Shown: positions 10,370-22,211 of the stretch, one piece after another | Numbering within the stretch: the first letter of the stretch is position 1 | Layout: each line of letters opens with the position of its first letter | NCBI GenBank assembly: GCA_949126835.1 | Contig: OX421503.1 | Span: forward strand, 765,001 to 829,000 | Direction: 5' to 3' | Length of the DNA stretch: 64,000 nt | Source: Anisus vortex | Taxonomy: Eukaryota; Mollusca; Gastropoda; Planorbidae | Notes under the pieces: model-generated | The model's database searches: none | What the model was told of the DNA's origin: nothing | The model's input: only the letters and a program-made list of their open reading frames with translations | Translations under genes and position numbers: made by a program

Positions 10370-10660
10370 TGACCTTTGACCCGGAAGTGCCCTTTGACCC
10401 CGTCACCGGAAGTGACCCCAACCGGAAGTGACGTCATCCAAGATGGCGTCTACTCGTGTCGTTACACGACCGACCGTGACCTACTGACCCCTACTGGAAG
10501 TGACGTCACTACTGGAAGTGACGTCATCCAAGATGGCGTATCGTCGTGTTGTTACACGACCAACCGTGACCTAGTGGCCCCTTGACAGCTCGGTTATTTT
10601 GTGGTATTACACGTGCTTTGAGCACGTGCTTTAATTAAAGATGGCGGAACCAAGATGGCG
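10370..10660 (+). promoter_or_regulatory. Cluster of transcription-factor-like sites in the left tip
   Basis: Visible motifs: TGACCTTTGACCTTTGACCC (direct repeats of a nuclear-receptor half-site with 1-bp spacing), five CCGGAAGTG/CTGGAAGTG sites of ETS type, three TGACGTCA palindromes of CREB/ATF type, four ATGGCG sites in AAGATGGCG context of YY1 type, and two CACGTG E-boxes near 10610-10625. ETS, CRE and YY1 sites are combined in one module, GGAAGTGACGTCATCCAAGA, present twice, about 85 bp apart. The mirror cluster lies at 25212-25502. Confidence 0.45.
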
Positions 10661-11039
10661 TCTCGTCGTGTTGTTACACTGATTATTTTTGTCTGGTATT
10701 ATTTTTGTGTGGTATTATTTTTTCCCATTGTCATACAATGATTGACACATGTCCTTTTTTTTTTCTCCCATTGTTTTATAAGGGTCTTTCTAAGGTTCAG
10801 CGGATCTAAAATTTTATAATTAATTAATAATATTAATTAAGTAATTGATCACTTGTATAGTGTTCTTTATAATTTTCAATAGTAAAAGGCTTTTTTCAAT
10901 AAGTTTAATGTGTTTATTGCCCTAATTAGCACCTTTGAAGCGATAATTGCTGCCATTATTAGCGTGTAAAGGAACGTTTTTAAATACTAAGGGTCGTAAT
11001 TAGCACTAAATATCCCACGTTTTTTTTATACTTTTTTAC

Positions 11040-13660
11040 TTTTTACTTACTGGCATACATTAATTGTCTCTATTTTATACTTAATTAACATATTATAATT
11101 TTTATAGTTATAATTAACTTGTAAACAGGTGTTTTTAATGACTAAGGGCCGTAATTATCACTAAATAGACAACATTTTAATACGTTTTTGCCTTATTAAT
11201 TACATGGATACATTAATTGTCTCTATTTTATACTTAATTAACATATTATAATTTTTATAGTTATAATTAACTTGTAAACAGGTGTTTTTAATGACTAAGG
11301 GCCGTAATTATCACTAAATAGACAACATTTTAATACGTTTTTACCTTATTAATTACATGGATACAGTAATTTTCTTAATTTATTCTTAACTATTGAACTA
11401 ATTATAATTTTTATAGCCATAATTATCTCGTAAAGGGACGATTTTAATTCCTAAGGGCCGTAATTATCACATTTTAAGCTACAAGTCTCATGTAAGGAAC
11501 ACACATTTACTTACTTCGATACGGTAATTATCTTAATTTTATTCTTAACTAATTAACTGATTATAATTTGTATAGCCATAATTATCTCATAAAGGGACGA
11601 TTTTAATTACTAAGGGCCGTAATTATCACATTTTAAGCTACAATTCTCATGTAAGGAACGCACATTTACTTACTTCGATACGGTAATTATCTTAATTTTA
11701 TTCTTAACTAATTAACCGATTATAATTTGTATAGCCATAATTATCTCGTAAAGGGACGATTTTAATTCCTAAGGGCCGTAATTATCACATTTTAAGCTAC
11801 AATTCTCATGTAAGGAACGCACATTTACTTACTTCGATACGGTAATTATCTTAATTTTATTTTTAACTAATTAACTGATTATAATTTGTATAGCCATAAT
11901 TATCTCGTAAAGGGACGATTTTAATTACTAAGGGCCGTAATTATCACATTTTAAGCTACAATTCTCATGTAAGGAACGCACATTTACTTACTTCGATACG
12001 GTAATTATCTTAATTGTATTCTTAACTAATTAACTGATTATAATTTGTATAGCCATAATTATCTCATAAAGGGACGATTTTAATTCCTAAGGGCCGTAAT
12101 TATCACATTTCAAGCAACAATTCTCATGTAAGGAACGCACATTTACTTACTTCGATACGGTAATTATCTTAATTTTATTCTTAACTAATTAACTAATTAT
12201 AATTTGTATAGCCATAATTATCTCGTAAAGGGACGATTTTAATTCCTAAGAGCCGTAATTATAACATTTTAAGCTACAATTCTCATGTAAGGAACGCACT
12301 TTTACTTACTTCGATACGGTAATTATCTTAATTGTATTCTTAACTAATTAACTAATTATAATTTGTATAGCCATAATTATCTCGTAAAGGGACGATTTTA
12401 ATTACTAAGGGCCGTAATTATCACATTTTAAGCTACAATTCTCATGTAAGGAACGCACATTTACTTACTTCGATACGGTAATTATCTTAATTGTATTCTT
12501 AACTAATTAACTGATTATAATTTGTATAGCCATAATTATCTCATAAAGGGACGATTTTAATTCCTAAGGGCCGTAATTATCACATTTCAAGCAACAATTC
12601 TCATGTAAGGAACGCACATTTACTTACTTCGATACGGTAATTATCTTAATTTTATTCTTAACTAATTAACTAATTATAATTTGTATAGCCATAATTATCT
12701 CGTAAAGGGACGATTTTAATTCCTAAGAGCCGTAATTATAACATTTTAAGCTACAATTCTCATGTAAGGAACGCACTTTTACTTACTTCGATACGGTAAT
12801 TATCTTAATTGTATTCTTAACTAATTAACTAATTATAATTTGTATAGCCATAATTATCTCGTAAAGGGACGATTTTAATTACTAAGGGCCGTAATTATCA
12901 CATTTTAAGCTACAATTCTCATGTAAGGAACGCACATTTACTTACTTCGATACGGTAATTATCTTAATTGTATTCTTAACTAATTAACTAATTATAATTT
13001 GTATAGCCATAATTATCTCGTAAAGGGACGATTTTAATTACTAAGGGCCGTAATTATCACATTTTAAGCTACAGTTCTCATGTAAGGAACGCACATTTAC
13101 TTACTTCGATACAGTAATTATCTTAATTTTATTCTTAACTAATTAACTAATTATAATTTTAATAACCATAATTAGCTTGTAAACGGGTCTGTTTTTAATT
13201 ACAAAGGGCTTCAATTATCCATAAATAGACCACATTCTATATACGTTTTACCTTTTTACTTATTGGGATAGAGTAATTATCTTAATTTTATTCTTAATTA
13301 AATAATTGAAATTTTTTTATAGCCATAATTATCTTGTAAAGGGGCGTTTATTAATTACCAAGGGCCGTAATTAGCACTAAATAGACCAATTTTTTTTACT
13401 TTTTTAACTTTTTACTTACTTGAATATAGTCATTGTCTTTATTGTATACTTAATTAACTAACTAATTATAACTTTAAGAACCATAATTATCGTGTAAAGA
13501 GGTGTTTTTTAATTACTAAGGCCACAAAATTAGAACTAAATAGGCCACCTTTTATATACCTTTTACATTTTTACTTACTTGTATATAGTAATTATCTCTA
13601 TTTTATACTTAATTAAATAACTAATTTGTATTTTTATAGCCATAATTATATTGTAAAGGT
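11040..13660 (+). repeat. 159-bp satellite array in the left arm
   Basis: Units are phased by CTAAGGGCCGTAATTATCAC at 11451, 11610, 11769 and 11928, exactly 159 bp apart, and continue to about 13190; more diverged copies flank both sides. A variant unit (CATTTCAAGCAACAA) recurs at 12111 and 12588, 477 bp apart, that is three units, showing a higher-order duplication. Mirror array at about 22212-24832. Confidence 0.9.
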
Positions 13661-16615
13661 TTTTTTAAAATAAGATGACGTCTATTTTGTTCTTACACAT
13701 GATTTTAACACGTGATTTTTTTAAATTTAAGAATGTTTAATATTACTATTTCGGTTTGATTAAGCCTTTTCCTTATTTATTGACAATAAACAAAAGTACG
13801 ACATAAAGTATAACAGTACAACACTACAACAGTACAACAAAACAACATATAGAAAAAAAAAATAGGTTTAAGTTATGATGTGATTTTATTCATAGTATTA
13901 TATAGACATAGTACGTACATCAATTAAATAAGTTTATTTTTAATAATACTTTCATAGTATGTACATCAAACAAAAAGTTTATTTATAGCAATACATATAT
14001 ACATACAATAGCAACCAAAAAGCTTTATTTAGATCAATTCATATATACAGTATAATGTATTTATAGCAATCAAACAAGTTTATTTATAACAATGCGTATA
14101 TACAGTATAGTGTATTTATAGCAATTCATATATACAGTATAGTGTATTTATAGCAATCAAACAAGTTTATTTATATCAATTGATATATACAGTATAGTTT
14201 ATTTACAACAGTAAACAGGAAGCGTTGACAAGATCTGAAATAAATAAATGCTTGTCTTATAAAAAATTTAATAATAGTACTATGTATATATTGTAAGCAG
14301 GTTAAAAATAAAGCCACCACCTATCTATATAACGATACAAGCTAAATTAACATATTGTGATATAAAGACAAAAAATAACTTACCTTTTTTCTGTATATAA
14401 CAGCGACCTAGACACAAAAACTGGAACAAGGGTAGATTTACGATGCTAGAACAAGTGAAATTTAGCAATCTGCCTCGGACTATATATAGCGTATTTTGAC
14501 CACACCTGTATTTATCAGTATCATCTTAAAAGCCAACACTGTCTAAACCCATTTAAACATTACGTCTGGTTACGTATATTAAGCATAGGCTGAGAGTTTC
14601 GGTGTACAGGTAATTGGATTTGACTGGCCCTATGGTCAGTTTCCATTAGTTGCACTTGGCTAAGTGCATTTTACGCATTGCTGACCGAAACAGACCTGGT
14701 CAAAAATTTACTTATCTACCAACCTGAATCTCGGCTACGGCATCTGGCTCGTCACGATGATGTAACAATTCAGAAATTTTTAGTTCGCCAGCTGTTGCAC
14801 TAAGGCACTTAGTACAGACCTAAAGGTCAACTTTTTGCACTAATGGGTTTGGCTTATCAATCATCCATGTGGTCAGGTTTTTACATTTTTGCACTAAGGC
14901 ACTTAGTACAGTAAGGTCAATCCTTTTACTTATATACTTTATAATTACATAAGTCTACATTTGTATTTTGTACATTTTCTTTAAATTTTTATTGATAATA
15001 CATGTAAATACAGTTTACTTAACTCGTTTAAATTTAAATTAAATTAAAATTGAATTGTTTATTTATATAGCGCTTCTATCTATGCTATTTTAGCATGCTC
15101 AGTGCGATCTGTAAACACTTTTAAACATAAATGTTGCATATTTTAACTATTCTCTCGGCCAGATGGTCTTTAACTTGGTTGTGAGCGTTCACGCGAATGT
15201 ACATTATTTTAGTGAATGTGTATTTCGAGTATTCTTTTTTTAAATATTTCTCTTTTCAATTGAAATAATTTAAATTGTTTAATAGTTAAACGAAGTGTAA
15301 TGGTTGACTTACTATAACATCGTTATTTCCTTATTTACTTACCTAGTTTAAATGTGTATCTTTTAAATGTATAACTGCTAATAAACATCGCTTTAACTAT
15401 TAAAATTCAGTTTGATATACGTAAATGGTTGTATCTTTTCATTTTTGTCGTGTAATTTTTTACTTACTAGGGTTGAACGTTTTAAAATTTAAGTATATTA
15501 AGTGTTTCAAGTGGTATCCAATATGACGGGTCAGAAGGGGGCGGATCCAAGAGGGCCGATTCGAGTGTTCCACACACGGGTCAACTGGAAAACAAGATAG
15601 CGGCTAATCCAAGTAATATACAAGGGCAGTTACCGTGTAATAATTTTTTAAACAGTAAACATCAAGAGATTTCATTTTTTTAAATTTTTATTTGCGCGCA
15701 ATTACATCAAACAAGGAATAAAACAACAACATGACTGGTAGTTTTTTTTATATTATTTTCTTTTTTATTTTACATATCTAACTAAAGGTATATTTACAAT
15801 ACGAACACAGTCATTTATAATATAATAAATACGAGCATGGTTAATTTCTTACGTACATGAAACAAATAAAAAATCGACAATTAGTAATACGTACGTGTAG
15901 TCTGTATTTGTCTGTGTGTGCGTGTGTGTAGTATATAGGTCCTAGGGGTTCCTAAAGAAAATTATACTAGTAACGGTATTGTCTTAACATTGTCTGAGTA
16001 CATCTGTCTCTTTATGTAAAAATAAGAGCGTTAATTTCTGTGTAGTTAGTGTATGTATGAAGTAAAGGCGTTATGTGTAACAAACTTTTTTTAAATAGTA
16101 AATCAGACATCCAGGCTAAACTAAATTACCAAGTTTAATGTTTATGTCACAACTGGCGACTCTTACAAATGTTGCGACAAGGTTTTCTGTAAGAATCTTG
16201 CACAATCATCCGAGCGCTATGTGTTTCATTTGTCCCTCGGTAGTGTACTTTGAGCATGATTCCGATTGTTTACTACAGCTTTTCAACTTTTTGGTATACA
16301 GAAGTCACGGACAGGATACGACAAGTAGTAATCTATACCCAACATACTTGTTTTTAAAACAACTAGGCATATCATCTTACACGTTTATAGAACTCCTCTT
16401 GGTACATCACAGTGACGTTAATTTTTTTATACAACTAAGACATGTCAAACAATCCCAAATTTTGTGTTTGTTTCCACAATTAGAAACATTTTCAGTTTGA
16501 CAAATATTTTTAGAGACCCTTGCGTGTTTGACAGGCAATAATGTTAACTTTTACATCACGAATGACTAGTTTCTTTTTCTGCCTTGCGCAATCTTTGTAT
16601 CGCTTACTACTTTCT

Positions 16616-16674
<59 letters not shown>

Positions 16675-17393
16675 ACAAACCTGTTAGGGTAACTTTTTAG
16701 AAATCGTTTACACACGCGACAAACTTTTAAGTACATCTTCTCAAACTCTCGATAGCGCTCTCTGTCTCCAACTTTCTCTCACAAAACATCTCTCTTTCAA
16801 CAGCGTTCCCTCTTTCTGTCTTTGACTGCTTTCCTTACTATGTCTACACTTATTTATCTCTCCGTCTCTTTCTCTAACAAAACGTTAGGTCACTCCAACC
16901 TAACCATTACACGTGCTCTTTTTTCTGCATTGCTCATTATCTGTATCTCTTACTACATGCTTCTATCTTTCTCCCGCTCTCTAGAAAAACTTTATGGTCA
17001 GCAAAACCTAACACATAATTTGCTACACAGCTTTCATTATGTCTTTCGTTTTCTTTTTTTTCCGCGTGCCATCGTTTACATTCTTAGTCTCTGTGACTCT
17101 CTTTCCTTACGCGTGTCTCGAGAGCTTTCTCTCACGAAACGTTTAGTTACTCTAAGGAGCACTCTTTCAACAGCGTTCCCTCTTTCTGTCTTGTTCAATC
17201 TCTACCTTCTTACTTACTTCTTCTCTCTTTCTAAAATTGTCTTTCATTTTATGTTTTATAACGTGCAAATCGTTAAACATGGTCACTCCTAATGCTAAAA
17301 CGGTGTGTACATTACACGTAAACAAGGTTTTACAAGTAAGAGATATATAGCAAAGGCCAAGGTCAACTGAGACTAGTGTGAATTTGGGAAAAG

Positions 17394-18482
17394 CCCCTCC
17401 TCGCTCTACCTAACTATCACTGTCTAAAACTTACCAAATATTACCAAACTAGTTACGTAAACCTTTTAATTATCAAACCAACATTTACTAATAGTAGTGG
17501 GTAGAACCTTTGTAACGCATACCACTCACCAACTATACAACTCTTGTCATTCCATCACCACCCAAATATATCTTCCAACTTAAGACAATCTTGCTCGACT
17601 TAAATCCTTAGAATATTTTTATAGATAGCCCTGTCCTAACACCAACTTTACAAAACACATATCTACAACCCCGAAGTAAATTTCCCCACTTAGAAAATCT
17701 TGCTTGACTGATGTCATGGAAGATTTCTGATAGTCTATCTTTATCGATATCGCCGTCCTACCACAGACTTTACAAAACACATATCTACAACCCCCAAGTG
17801 AATTTCCCCACTTAGGAAATCTTGCTTGACTGATGTCATGGAAGATTTCTGATAGTCTATCTTTAAAGATATCCCCGTCCTACCACCGACTTTACAAAAC
17901 ACATATCTACAACCCCCAAGTGAATTTCCCCACTTAGGAAATCTTGCTTGACTGATGTCATGGAAGATTTCTGATAGTCTATCTTTATCGATATCGTCGT
18001 CCTACATCAGACTTTACAAAACATATATCTACAACCCCAAGTGAATTTTCCCACTTAGGAAATCTTGCTTGACCCAAACCTTCTAATAGACCTACTTTTA
18101 TTGATAGCCCTGTCCAAAACACTAATCTTAAAAAAAACCTTTATAGATATCCCTGTCCAAAACACAACCCAAAACATATATCTACAACACCCAATTATAC
18201 CTTCCCACTTAGGCAATCTTGCTTGACTCAAACCCTTATAATACTTCTATAGTTAGTCCTGTCCAAAACACTAACTTTACAAAACACTACACCTTCAGTT
18301 TAAAGTATTACTTTTTCACTACCCTATCCAACTTATAGTAGTAATTGCTAAAAATAATAAATACACATCCTAAAACTTATCACAATTCCTTTAAACTAAT
18401 TCTAGTGATTTACAAAACTCTTTACAATATTGACTATCAACCCCAAACTAGTACAAACAAATAAATTTTTTCTTCTACCCCA
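17394..18482. repeat. Spacer of the giant element with 122-bp tandem repeat
   Basis: Single-copy region between the arms. Units containing CTTTACAAAACACATATCTA, CCCCACTTAGGAAATCTTGC and GACTGATGTCATGGAAGATT start near 17646, 17768, 17890 and 18012, spaced 122 bp; diverged copies continue to about 18300. It has no ORF of note. It is not inverted, so it fixes which half is which. Confidence 0.85.
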
Positions 18483-19201
18483 CTTTTCCCAAATTCACAC
18501 TAGTCTCAGTTGACCTTGGCCTTTGCTATATATCTCTTACTTGTAAAACCTTGTTTACGTGTAATGTACACACCGTTTTAGCATTAGGAGTGACCATGTT
18601 TAACGATTTGCACGTTATAAAACATAAAATGAAAGACAATTTTAGAAAGAGAGAAGAAGTAAGTAAGAAGGTAGAGATTGAACAAGACAGAAAGAGGGAA
18701 CGCTGTTGAAAGAGTGCTCCTTAGAGTAACTAAACGTTTCGTGAGAGAAAGCTCTCGAGACACGCGTAAGGAAAGAGAGTCACAGAGACTAAGAATGTAA
18801 ACGATGGCACGCGGAAAAAAAAGAAAACGAAAGACATAATGAAAGCTGTGTAGCAAATTATGTGTTAGGTTTTGCTGACCATAAAGTTTTTCTAGAGAGC
18901 GGGAGAAAGATAGAAGCATGTAGTAAGAGATACAGATAATGAGCAATGCAGAAAAAAGAGCACGTGTAATGGTTAGGTTGGAGTGACCTAACGTTTTGTT
19001 AGAGAAAGAGACGGAGAGATAAATAAGTGTAGACATAGTAAGGAAAGCAGTCAAAGACAGAAAGAGGGAACGCTGTTGAAAGAGAGATGTTTTGTGAGAG
19101 AAAGTTGGAGACAGAGAGCGCTATCGAGAGTTTGAGAAGATGTACTTAAAAGTTTGTCGCGTGTGTAAACGATTTCTAAAAAGTTACCCTAACAGGTTTG
19201 T

Positions 19202-19257
<56 letters not shown>

Positions 19258-21359
19258 GAAAGTAGTAAGCGATACAAAGATTGCGCAAGGCAGAAAAAGA
19301 AACTAGTCATTCGTGATGTAAAAGTTAACATTATTGCCTGTCAAACACGCAAGGGTCTCTAAAAATATTTGTCAAACTGAAAATGTTTCTAATTGTGGAA
19401 ACAAACACAAAATTTGGGATTGTTTGACATGTCTTAGTTGTATAAAAAAATTAACGTCACTGTGATGTACCAAGAGGAGTTCTATAAACGTGTAAGATGA
19501 TATGCCTAGTTGTTTTAAAAACAAGTATGTTGGGTATAGATTACTACTTGTCGTATCCTGTCCGTGACTTCTGTATACCAAAAAGTTGAAAAGCTGTAGT
19601 AAACAATCGGAATCATGCTCAAAGTACACTACCGAGGGACAAATGAAACACATAGCGCTCGGATGATTGTGCAAGATTCTTACAGAAAACCTTGTCGCAA
19701 CATTTGTAAGAGTCGCCAGTTGTGACATAAACATTAAACTTGGTAATTTAGTTTAGCCTGGATGTCTGATTTACTATTTAAAAAAAGTTTGTTACACATA
19801 ACGCCTTTACTTCATACATACACTAACTACACAGAAATTAACGCTCTTATTTTTACATAAAGAGACAGATGTACTCAGACAATGTTAAGACAATACCGTT
19901 ACTAGTATAATTTTCTTTAGGAACCCCTAGGACCTATATACTACACACACGCACACACAGACAAATACAGACTACACGTACGTATTACTAATTGTCGATT
20001 TTTTATTTGTTTCATGTACGTAAGAAATTAACCATGCTCGTATTTATTATATTATAAATGACTGTGTTCGTATTGTAAATATACCTTTAGTTAGATATGT
20101 AAAATAAAAAAGAAAATAATATAAAAAAAACTACCAGTCATGTTGTTGTTTTATTCCTTGTTTGATGTAATTGCGCGCAAATAAAAATTTAAAAAAATGA
20201 AATCTCTTGATGTTTACTGTTTAAAAAATTATTACACGGTAACTGCCCTTGTATATTACTTGGATTAGCCGCTATCTTGTTTTCCAGTTGACCCGTGTGT
20301 GGAACACTCGAATCGGCCCTCTTGGATCCGCCCCCTTCTGACCCGTCATATTGGATACCACTTGAAACACTTAATATACTTAAATTTTAAAACGTTCAAC
20401 CCTAGTAAGTAAAAAATTACACGACAAAAATGAAAAGATACAACCATTTACGTATATCAAACTGAATTTTAATAGTTAAAGCGATGTTTATTAGCAGTTA
20501 TACATTTAAAAGATACACATTTAAACTAGGTAAGTAAATAAGGAAATAACGATGTTATAGTAAGTCAACCATTACACTTCGTTTAACTATTAAACAATTT
20601 AAATTATTTCAATTGAAAAGAGAAATATTTAAAAAAAGAATACTCGAAATACACATTCACTAAAATAATGTACATTCGCGTGAACGCTCACAACCAAGTT
20701 AAAGACCATCTGGCCGAGAGAATAGTTAAAATATGCAACATTTATGTTTAAAAGTGTTTACAGATCGCACTGAGCATGCTAAAATAGCATAGATAGAAGC
20801 GCTATATAAATAAACAATTCAATTTTAATTTAATTTAAATTTAAACGAGTTAAGTAAACTGTATTTACATGTATTATCAATAAAAATTTAAAGAAAATGT
20901 ACAAAATACAAATGTAGACTTATGTAATTATAAAGTATATAAGTAAAAGGATTGACCTTACTGTACTAAGTGCCTTAGTGCAAAAATGTAAAAACCTGAC
21001 CACATGGATGATTGATAAGCCAAACCCATTAGTGCAAAAAGTTGACCTTTAGGTCTGTACTAAGTGCCTTAGTGCAACAGCTGGCGAACTAAAAATTTCT
21101 GAATTGTTACATCATCGTGACGAGCCAGATGCCGTAGCCGAGATTCAGGTTGGTAGATAAGTAAATTTTTGACCAGGTCTGTTTCGGTCAGCAATGCGTA
21201 AAATGCACTTAGCCAAGTGCAACTAATGGAAACTGACCATAGGGCCAGTCAAATCCAATTACCTGTACACCGAAACTCTCAGCCTATGCTTAATATACGT
21301 AACCAGACGTAATGTTTAAATGGGTTTAGACAGTGTTGGCTTTTAAGATGATACTGATA

Positions 21360-21690
21360 AATACAGGTGTGGTCAAAATACGCTATATATAGTCCGAGGC
21401 AGATTGCTAAATTTCACTTGTTCTAGCATCGTAAATCTACCCTTGTTCCAGTTTTTGTGTCTAGGTCGCTGTTATATACAGAAAAAAGGTAAGTTATTTT
21501 TTGTCTTTATATCACAATATGTTAATTTAGCTTGTATCGTTATATAGATAGGTGGTGGCTTTATTTTTAACCTGCTTACAATATATACATAGTACTATTA
21601 TTAAATTTTTTATAAGACAAGCATTTATTTATTTCAGATCTTGTCAACGCTTCCTGTTTACTGTTGTAAATAAACTATACTGTATATATC
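21360..21690 (+). promoter_or_regulatory. Possible Pol II promoter with short spliced leader in the right arm
   Basis: CCAATT at about 21254 and CGCTATATATAG at 21382-21393 resemble CAAT and TATA boxes. A strong donor (AAAAAAG/GTAAGT) follows at 21489 and a good acceptor (TTTATTTATTTCAG) near 21637, then AATAAA about 30 bases on. This would give a tiny two-exon non-coding transcript directed toward the right tip. The left arm has the same signals mirrored at 14182-14512 on the minus strand. These are pattern observations only. Confidence 0.25.
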
Positions 21691-22211
21691 AATTGATATA
21701 AATAAACTTGTTTGATTGCTATAAATACACTATACTGTATATATGAATTGCTATAAATACACTATACTGTATATACGCATTGTTATAAATAAACTTGTTT
21801 GATTGCTATAAATACATTATACTGTATATATGAATTGATCTAAATAAAGCTTTTTGGTTGCTATTGTATGTATATATGTATTGCTATAAATAAACTTTTT
21901 GTTTGATGTACATACTATGAAAGTATTATTAAAAATAAACTTATTTAATTGATGTACGTACTATGTCTATATAATACTATGAATAAAATCACATAATAAC
22001 TTAAACCTATTTTTTTTTTCTATATGTTGTTTTGTTGTACTGTTGTAGTGTTGTACTGTTATACTTTATGTCGTACTTTTGTTTATTGTCAATAAATAAG
22101 GAAAAGGCTTAATCAAACCGAAATAGTAATATTAAACATTCTTAAATTTAAAAAAATCACGTGTTAAAATCATGTGTAAGAACAAAATAGACGTCATCTT
22201 ATTTTAAAAAA

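Larger units (their letters stand above)
10301..17393 (+). repeat. Left inverted arm of the giant element
   Basis: 7093 bp. From tip inward: GC-richer regulatory-like tip (10301-10670), AT-rich 159-bp satellite and diverged flanking copies (about 11040-13660), a zone of CAAACAAGTTTATTTATAG-type short repeats (13900-14210), a zone repeating GCACTAAGGCACTTAGTACAG (14790-14915), an AGCGC-type fragment (15060-15110), then CT-rich sequence (16610-17290). Two ORFs of 120 and 156 codons (16138-16500, 16822-17292) are conserved in both arms only because the arms are identical; their composition follows the CT-rich DNA. Confidence 0.85.

Noticed and set aside
16138..16500. 120-codon ORF present in both arms (mirror 19372-19734)
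   Set aside because: No recognisable domain and no promoter or splice context; kept only as a remote possibility.
16822..17292. 156-codon ORF present in both arms (mirror 18584-19054)
   Set aside because: It is Ser/Leu-rich because the DNA is CT-rich with internal repeats; conservation between arms reflects arm identity, not selection. No domain or splice support.
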